From Ferruginibacter sp. (GTDB lineage Bacteria > Bacteroidota > Bacteroidia > Chitinophagales > Chitinophagaceae): a stretch of 50,962 nucleotides of DNA. The DNA is taken from positions 1 through 50,962 of the forward strand of contig JACMPR010000378.1 of NCBI GenBank assembly GCA_014377385.1, written 5' to 3'. The notes below the pieces were generated by a model. That model was not told where the DNA came from. It was given only the letters and a program-made list of their open reading frames with translations, and did not search any database. Below are positions 46,141 through 50,962 of this stretch, piece after piece (position 1 is the stretch's first letter; each line of letters begins with the position of its first letter). The position numbers were made by a program, and so were the translations under genes.

Positions 46141-48258
46141 TCAATAAAACTTGCTGCGATCATCTTTTATGTCTGCAGGTTTTTTAAGTCCCTCATACCA
46201 ATTGTTAAGCTGGGTGCGCAGAGCTGCTTTCCTGGTACTTACCTGTGTTGCAATCATTTCAGAAGTATCAGCTGGTTTTGCCTGAACACTATTCACTTTT
46301 ATAACGTACACAGCGCTCGTGCCTTCAATTGCAGGCGAGAGCTTAGCCTGGTATTCTTTGTTAAACGCGGCCCCAATTACTTTCCCTTCAACTCCTAATC
46401 CATTTATTATTTGCGACGTCATTGTTAAGGATGAATCCAGACCTGCCTGTTGAACCTGCTTGTTATTTGCTGTAGCAATCGCTTCAAGACTGGCAGCCGT
46501 ACCTATTTTTTTTATAAGTATTTCAGCTTTCTTCTTATTTCGGATGATGGCTTCGCAACCCGTTCTTGCCATAGTTGCGTCCTGAACACCTTTTTTATTT
46601 ATTTTATCCACTACCGCCACTACAAACTCTTCTCCAATTGGAAATGGCTCACTTACTTCGCCTTTCTTGGCCTTGAAAACCCATTGAACAAGACCACGTG
46701 CATCCTGTAATCCGCTAATAGAGAAATCATTTTCTTTTATCATGGTTGGCACCTTAGTCATTTTGAGGCCATTCTTAGAAACGTATTTCTCCAGGCTTGC
46801 CGCATCTTTCTCTGCCGAGGCTTTTGTTGCGTCAAGGCTCGCTTTGTTAATAGTGACATCACTGGCCATAATTTCTTTGGCCATGTAAGCAATTTTGTAC
46901 GAAGGTTTAAAATCTTTTTGGCTTAACACTTCAATTATATGGTAACCAAATTGTGTTTTTACCACTCCTTTGGATCCAACCGACTTAGTAAAACTAAATT
47001 CATTAAATTCCGGCACCATGGTACCATATCCAAATGTACCAAGATCCCCCCCTTTCGTTTTACTTCCATCTGAAGAATATTGTAATGCAAGGGCAGCAAA
47101 ATCTGATCCTGCATTGATTGCACTGTAAATACTATCCGCCAGCTTGTGAGCAGCTGAGTCAGAGTTTATGGCTTTGCCTGTTTGCGGATCATTTACCGGA
47201 ATAAGTATATGTCGTGCTTTAACGCTATCAGGCATTTCTTTTGATCCCAGCATTTTTGCCAGCACATAATTATTTTTATCAAGGTAGGGACCGTACACTG
47301 AACCCACGGACATTTTGGAAATAGTGTCAGCTACAACAGCCGTAATTTTTGATTTAGGTAGGTATTCATCCTGAAATTCGATCGTAGAAGTGTTCCTGGC
47401 TATAAAGGCCTTTGCATTGCTGTCTGCCGCAAATGCGTCTTTCAATTCTGCAATAATGGTATTTGTCTTTGCGGTGTCCTCTTTGCCCGCCAACTGGCTA
47501 AAAGATACGTAAGAAATATTCCGTCCTTCTTCCTGTTTGAACATATCCTTGTGTTTCTGCACATAATCATTTATTTCAGTATCGCTTATTTTAATGGTAC
47601 TGTCTGATATATCAGAATAAGGAAGGCTTACATAAGAAATGGAAGCGAAGTTCTTAGCTTCAGTTGTTTCTCTTTGCTGCATCCAGGCCGGGTAATAAAC
47701 GCTTGCATTTAAGAGGCCCGTATATTTAGTTACGGTTGAAGATATTTTCAACGGGTCAATTATTTGTGCATCTACAGCATCTCGCTGCTCACCCTTGAAT
47801 TTTTTGATATTTGCCAACGCTGATTGCGCTTTTGTTACATCCAGTTTGCCGGTAGCAGAATCTTTCATTCCCGGTTCTTTTAATAGCGGGTTGTTGGGAT
47901 CGTTGCTTAATAATACATCACGCAATTCGTCTGAAGTAAATTCAATTCCCAGCTTTTTTGTCTCGGCAAAAAATATTTTTTCTGCTACCATCAGGTTCCA
48001 GGTTTGTTCCCTTACCTGGTAAGTTTGTGAACCTCCGCCCCTTTGCTGCTGCATATCTTCAGCCAGTTTAACACGCTTGTTGAACTCACCTAATTCTATA
48101 CTTTCTCCATTAACCTTTCCAACATTAGATGAAAGCGAGCTAAAAAGCCTGCTGCTTCCCTGTTTGGCATCCATTAATATAAACCCGATTAAACTTAGGG
48201 CAATTACAACGATTACTATAGCCGCACCTTTATCACGAATACTTTGAATAATTTGCAT
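46141..48258 (-). CDS. PpiD-like periplasmic peptidyl-prolyl isomerase
   Basis: This 705-residue protein starts with a short cytoplasmic tail and one membrane anchor (GAAIVIVVIALSLIGFILMD, residues about 11-30). A SurA-type N-terminal chaperone region follows (VNGESIELGEFNKRVKLAED). The parvulin domain lies at about residues 340-440 (VKARHILIPVNDP, GGDLGTFGYGTMVPEF, QFGYHIIEVL). It helps fold exported and outer membrane proteins. A TATTTTTG box at 48287-48294 (minus) could be its -7 element. Confidence 0.93.
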   Translation of the reverse strand: MQIIQSIRDKGAAIVIVVIALSLIGFILMDAKQGSSRLFSSLSSNVGKVNGESIELGEFNKRVKLAEDMQQQRGGGSQTYQVREQTWNLMVAEKIFFAETKKLGIEFTSDELRDVLLSNDPNNPLLKEPGMKDSATGKLDVTKAQSALANIKKFKGEQRDAVDAQIIDPLKISSTVTKYTGLLNASVYYPAWMQQRETTEAKNFASISYVSLPYSDISDSTIKISDTEINDYVQKHKDMFKQEEGRNISYVSFSQLAGKEDTAKTNTIIAELKDAFAADSNAKAFIARNTSTIEFQDEYLPKSKITAVVADTISKMSVGSVYGPYLDKNNYVLAKMLGSKEMPDSVKARHILIPVNDPQTGKAINSDSAAHKLADSIYSAINAGSDFAALALQYSSDGSKTKGGDLGTFGYGTMVPEFNEFSFTKSVGSKGVVKTQFGYHIIEVLSQKDFKPSYKIAYMAKEIMASDVTINKASLDATKASAEKDAASLEKYVSKNGLKMTKVPTMIKENDFSISGLQDARGLVQWVFKAKKGEVSEPFPIGEEFVVAVVDKINKKGVQDATMARTGCEAIIRNKKKAEILIKKIGTAASLEAIATANNKQVQQAGLDSSLTMTSQIINGLGVEGKVIGAAFNKEYQAKLSPAIEGTSAVYVIKVNSVQAKPADTSEMIATQVSTRKAALRTQLNNWYEGLKKPADIKDDRSKFY

Positions 48259-48837
48259 ATAACTTATTTGTTAGATTTTTGGAGGGCAAAAATAGGTAAA
48301 AAAGCATATTAACGCCGAAAAAACCTGATAGGAAACCTTTACGTACGGTAACTTATTACAGGTGGTACGGTTTTTAGTGATGGTAATTTGGCTGTTTTTA
48401 CTAGGTGAAAATCATAATTAACATAACAATTGTGCATAAACGTTGTTTTAGGTGGATATCTGCCAATTTATTAAATTTTTAACAGGATAAAATAGGGTAT
48501 AAGTAGTCTGGCTTCTATTTCGAAAAATAAAAGTGTTGGTATGCCTGAAGTTATACCTCATGTGTTAACACGGGTATTTAAGAAAAAGCTATTTTTCTTT
48601 TCCCCCTCCGGATTTATTAACAGCTGTTAGTTATTTTTAATTATCAAACAGGAAAACCGGCAGGAGTAAGATTAGAAATACCAATCGGGTGTTTTCAAAA
48701 ATGTTAATTCATTGTGGATGAGCGGGGATAAAGTAAACTTTTTAATTTTACAATAGCAGCCATAAAGTTTGTTTCCACTTATTAACAGCCCTAATAGTAA
48801 TAGGTGATTATATAAATAAGTAGTATTAATACATATT
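48259..48837. other. Intergenic region between the PpiD gene and nadA
   Basis: About 580 AT-rich bases between divergent genes. It contains the palindromes GTGTTAACAC (48562-48571) and TAACAGCTGTTA (48618-48629) and several TTAACA hexamers. A TTGTGGATG (48712-48720) resembles a DnaA box. No gene or RNA was recognised. Confidence 0.4.
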
Positions 48838-49851
48838 ATGGTAGATATCAACAATGCAATTATCCGCGAAATGATTATTTCTGAAAAGGGATTTTTGGAT
48901 GTGGAGATACTTGTAAGCCTGGATCTTTTTTCAGAAATTGAAAAATTGAAAAAGGAAAAAAATGCCATCATCCTTGCACATTATTACCAGGAGCCGGATA
49001 TCCAGGATGTAGCAGACTATATTGGTGATAGCCTGGGGCTCTCTCAAAAGGCAGAAAGTACCGACGCGGATATAATAGTCTTTGCCGGAGTACATTTTAT
49101 GGCGGAAACGGCCAAAATATTGAATCCTTCCAAAAAAGTATTATTACCCGATCTTAATGCTGGCTGTTCTTTGAGTGACTCAGCACCACCGGCTCTTTTT
49201 AAGATTTTTAAGGACAGGCATCCCGATCACCTGGTGATAACCTACATTAACTGCAGCGCAGGTATGAAAGCCCTTAGTGACATTATTTGCACTTCCTCCA
49301 ATGCGCAGAAAATTGTTGAAAGCCTGCCTGTTGATCAAAAAATCATTTTTGCGCCGGATAAAAATCTGGGTGCATACATCAACAAGCAAACCGGTCGAAA
49401 TATGCTTTTATGGAACGGAGCGTGCATGGTTCACGAGATTTTTAGCATGGAAAAAATAACCAGACTTAAAATAAGACATCCCGAAGCGAAAGTTATCGCT
49501 CACCCGGAATGTGAAGAACCTGTATTGGCGTTAGCAGACTATATAGGGAGCACTACGGGACTTTTAAAGTATTCGCAGACATCTGCCGCCAAAGAATTTA
49601 TCGTGGTAACAGAGGCCGGAATTATCCACCAGATGCAAAAGTCTAATCCTTCAAAAACATTTATTCCTGCTCCCCCAAATAATGCATGTGCATGCAACGA
49701 CTGTCCGTATATGAAATTAAATACATTAGATAAATTATATCTGTGTCTAAAATATGAACTCCCAGAAATAAAGATGGATGAAACCCTAAGACTGGCTGCC
49801 CGCAAACCTATTGACCGAATGCTGGAGATAAGTGCACATTATGGTTTATGA
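48838..49851 (+). CDS. nadA: Quinolinate synthase
   Basis: This 337-residue protein is NadA. Cluster-binding cysteines are at C110 (PDLNAGCSL), C196 (WNGACMVHE) and the C-terminal CACNDCPYM group. The N-terminal [20 protein letters not shown] is diagnostic. It condenses iminoaspartate with dihydroxyacetone phosphate to quinolinate for NAD synthesis. The usual partners nadB and nadC are not adjacent. It converges with the DUF3089 pseudogene, whose relic stop overlaps its last bases. Confidence 0.96.
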   Translation: MVDINNAIIREMIISEKGFLDVEILVSLDLFSEIEKLKKEKNAIILAHYYQEPDIQDVADYIGDSLGLSQKAESTDADIIVFAGVHFMAETAKILNPSKKVLLPDLNAGCSLSDSAPPALFKIFKDRHPDHLVITYINCSAGMKALSDIICTSSNAQKIVESLPVDQKIIFAPDKNLGAYINKQTGRNMLLWNGACMVHEIFSMEKITRLKIRHPEAKVIAHPECEEPVLALADYIGSTTGLLKYSQTSAAKEFIVVTEAGIIHQMQKSNPSKTFIPAPPNNACACNDCPYMKLNTLDKLYLCLKYELPEIKMDETLRLAARKPIDRMLEISAHYGL

Positions 49852-50906
49852 CGATTTTAAGTAACTGCTGATTCTCTTTCCAATGTTTGACCTGATATTC
49901 ATATAAAATGGGTTGATATCCCCCAATCTGGTAATTTTGGTCAAACTGTAGGAACTCTCCGATAACACTTGGTTGGCTCATCCACAAGATATTATGGCAA
50001 ACCTGAGAGATGATGAGATGCGGTGCCATTTTTCGTAGTTTCTTAACAACCCTTTCATATTATTTTCGACATGTACCAATTCCCGTTGCTGAGGTTCAAG
50101 TCAATGGATTTACAACCGCCGCCTTAAACTTTTCTGTTTTCACATAATCCGGTTCGTAGCCAGATTTGAATCTTCGCCAGATAACAGTACAGCCGGTTCA
50201 AATGGAACCTGAAAATATGGGTATAAAAGCAAAGTGATTTTTAGGAATAAAAAACCCAACAAGACGGGCCCAAACAAGTTTTTTTGTGACGGTTTCTTTT
50301 CAAAAAATTTTGCAATTAGTCTGCGGGCATGCAGGGTACCCTGGCTGTGTGAAGCAACAATAACAGGTCTTCCATTATTATAATTTTTAAGATAAAAATC
50401 AAAAGCTTTTTAAATATCGGCTTAGGCCCTATCAAAAAAAAAGTTGCCGACTCCATAAGAATATCGAGAGATTTTAAATGGCCCTGTCGGTACCATGGCG
50501 CAAATATCCGGCAGCTTTCATTGAATACGCTCAGCCTGATAAGGAATACCCGACCCGTTTATTTTTTGGTTGATAAAGTCGCTGTCATTATACGCGTTCC
50601 AGCCTCTACGTCCATTGTTAGTGAGGCTCGTTGGATAAATGAAAAATACACCTGCGGATAAGTCTGGTTTGAAGCTGCTTCGCAATTGTTTTGGTACAAT
50701 CACTGATGAATTTTTTTTCATGGATGCGCTGCTCAATCATTTAGATTGCTGTAACCAGGCAGCCGGTTCGTTGGTTTGAATGTATCAGCAGTATTGGTAG
50801 AAGGAAAATTACTTCTTGAACAGGTGGTGGTAAGAAAAATAATACCAACGGCGAAGTATAAGCTTTTGATATTGCTGAATAAAAAATATCTTTTGTAAAT
50901 TTTCAC
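49846..50906 (-). pseudogene. Decayed DUF3089 lipoprotein (alpha/beta-hydrolase-like)
   Basis: Reading right to left from a GTG at 50906, the frame starts VKIYKRYFLFSNIKSLYFAV and has a lipobox-like LTTTC. It then runs into two TGA codons where Trp is expected (YSNLND*AAHP*KK). Homology continues with KQLRSSFKPDLSAGVFFIYP and WNAYNDSDFINQKIN, then after a frameshift VFNESCRIFAPWYRQGHLK. The nucleophile region GRPVIVASHSQGTLHARRL is in yet another frame. The C-terminal part is scattered over several frames to a TAA at 49846-49848. It was once a surface lipase-like protein. Confidence 0.85.
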
Positions 50907-50962
50907 AATCAAATCTACATTCGTTGCTTCAAACCATAAAAAGAATATGGCTATACCAACCG

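Noticed and set aside
48712-48720. Single DnaA-box-like TTGTGGATG as evidence of a replication origin
   Set aside because: One near-match with no cluster of boxes and no dnaA or other origin-linked gene in view.
50518-50736. 72-residue hypothetical gene
   Set aside because: It is a fragment of the DUF3089 relic that continues in other frames on both sides.
1-50962. CRISPR arrays, tRNA or rRNA genes, transposases, prophage genes
   Set aside because: Looked for by eye on both strands; no regularly spaced repeats, tRNA-like cloverleafs, or transposase or phage motifs were found. A tool-based scan could still find a weak case.

Overview
The window looks like a chromosomal segment of a Bacteroidota bacterium, most likely family Chitinophagaceae. 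The evidence is the set of families present (DUF2480, an IPExxxVDY-type protein, a type-IX-secretion-style beta-helix protein, a PspC/PadR pair, a Rho with a long low-complexity insertion), AT-rich intergenic DNA, weak Shine-Dalgarno signals, and -7 boxes of the form TAnnTTTG upstream of many genes. I see no tRNA, rRNA, CRISPR array, intact insertion sequence or prophage. Most of the content is housekeeping and cell-envelope genes, plus two clearly decayed genes and a possible third relic.

Layout. (1) 1-5369 (-): one very large exported beta-helix protein whose C-terminus lies beyond the left edge. (2) 5646-8385 (-): an M16 zinc-peptidase pair, one subunit with HxxEH and one without. (3) 8589-11005: a retropepsin-like/PDZ protein (-) divergent from the menaquinone gene mqnC (+). 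(4) 11041-13816: a possible XRE-type relic, a 504-residue exported protein of unknown function and a DUF3817 membrane protein. (5) 13900-16484 (-): an amidohydrolase pair, again one with metal ligands upstream and one without downstream. (6) 16847-17295: two tiny ORFs, the second bracketed by a good promoter and a hairpin terminator. (7) 17301-23680 (-): a SWIM/SNF2 helicase, then the compact operon gcvT-SRPBCC-comB. (8) 23800-24536 (-): a methyltransferase pseudogene. (9) 24675-27346 (-): PadR regulator plus a double-PspC membrane protein, with a repeated 14-base motif in both leaders. (10) 27789-33649: lipoprotein, FeoB, M28/PDZ peptidase, IPExxxVDY-type protein. (11) 33702-36942 (-): selU, an uncharacterised exported protein and selD as overlapping genes. 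(12) 37088-40618: rho divergent from rhlE. (13) 41077-45951: AraC/MGMT repair protein, AlkB, AsnS, CorA, DUF2480. (14) 46141-49851: PpiD-like foldase and NadA. (15) 49846-50906 (-): a DUF3089 lipoprotein pseudogene.

Functional links. selU and selD form a selenium-to-tRNA pathway: SelD makes selenophosphate and SelU uses it to make 2-selenouridine. No SelA, SelB or tRNA-Sec is visible here. The protein between them is exported and has no known link to selenium, which is the strongest lead for undescribed biology. The Ada-like MGMT and AlkB form a neighbouring alkylation-repair set. Several exported or envelope proteases and foldases (M16 pair, PDZ protease, M28, PpiD) indicate envelope protein turnover. 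No clear novel defence or mobile system was found. The most interesting signals are the selenium operon insert, the repeated active/inactive paralogue pairs, the PadR leader motif and the small ORF with its own transcription signals.
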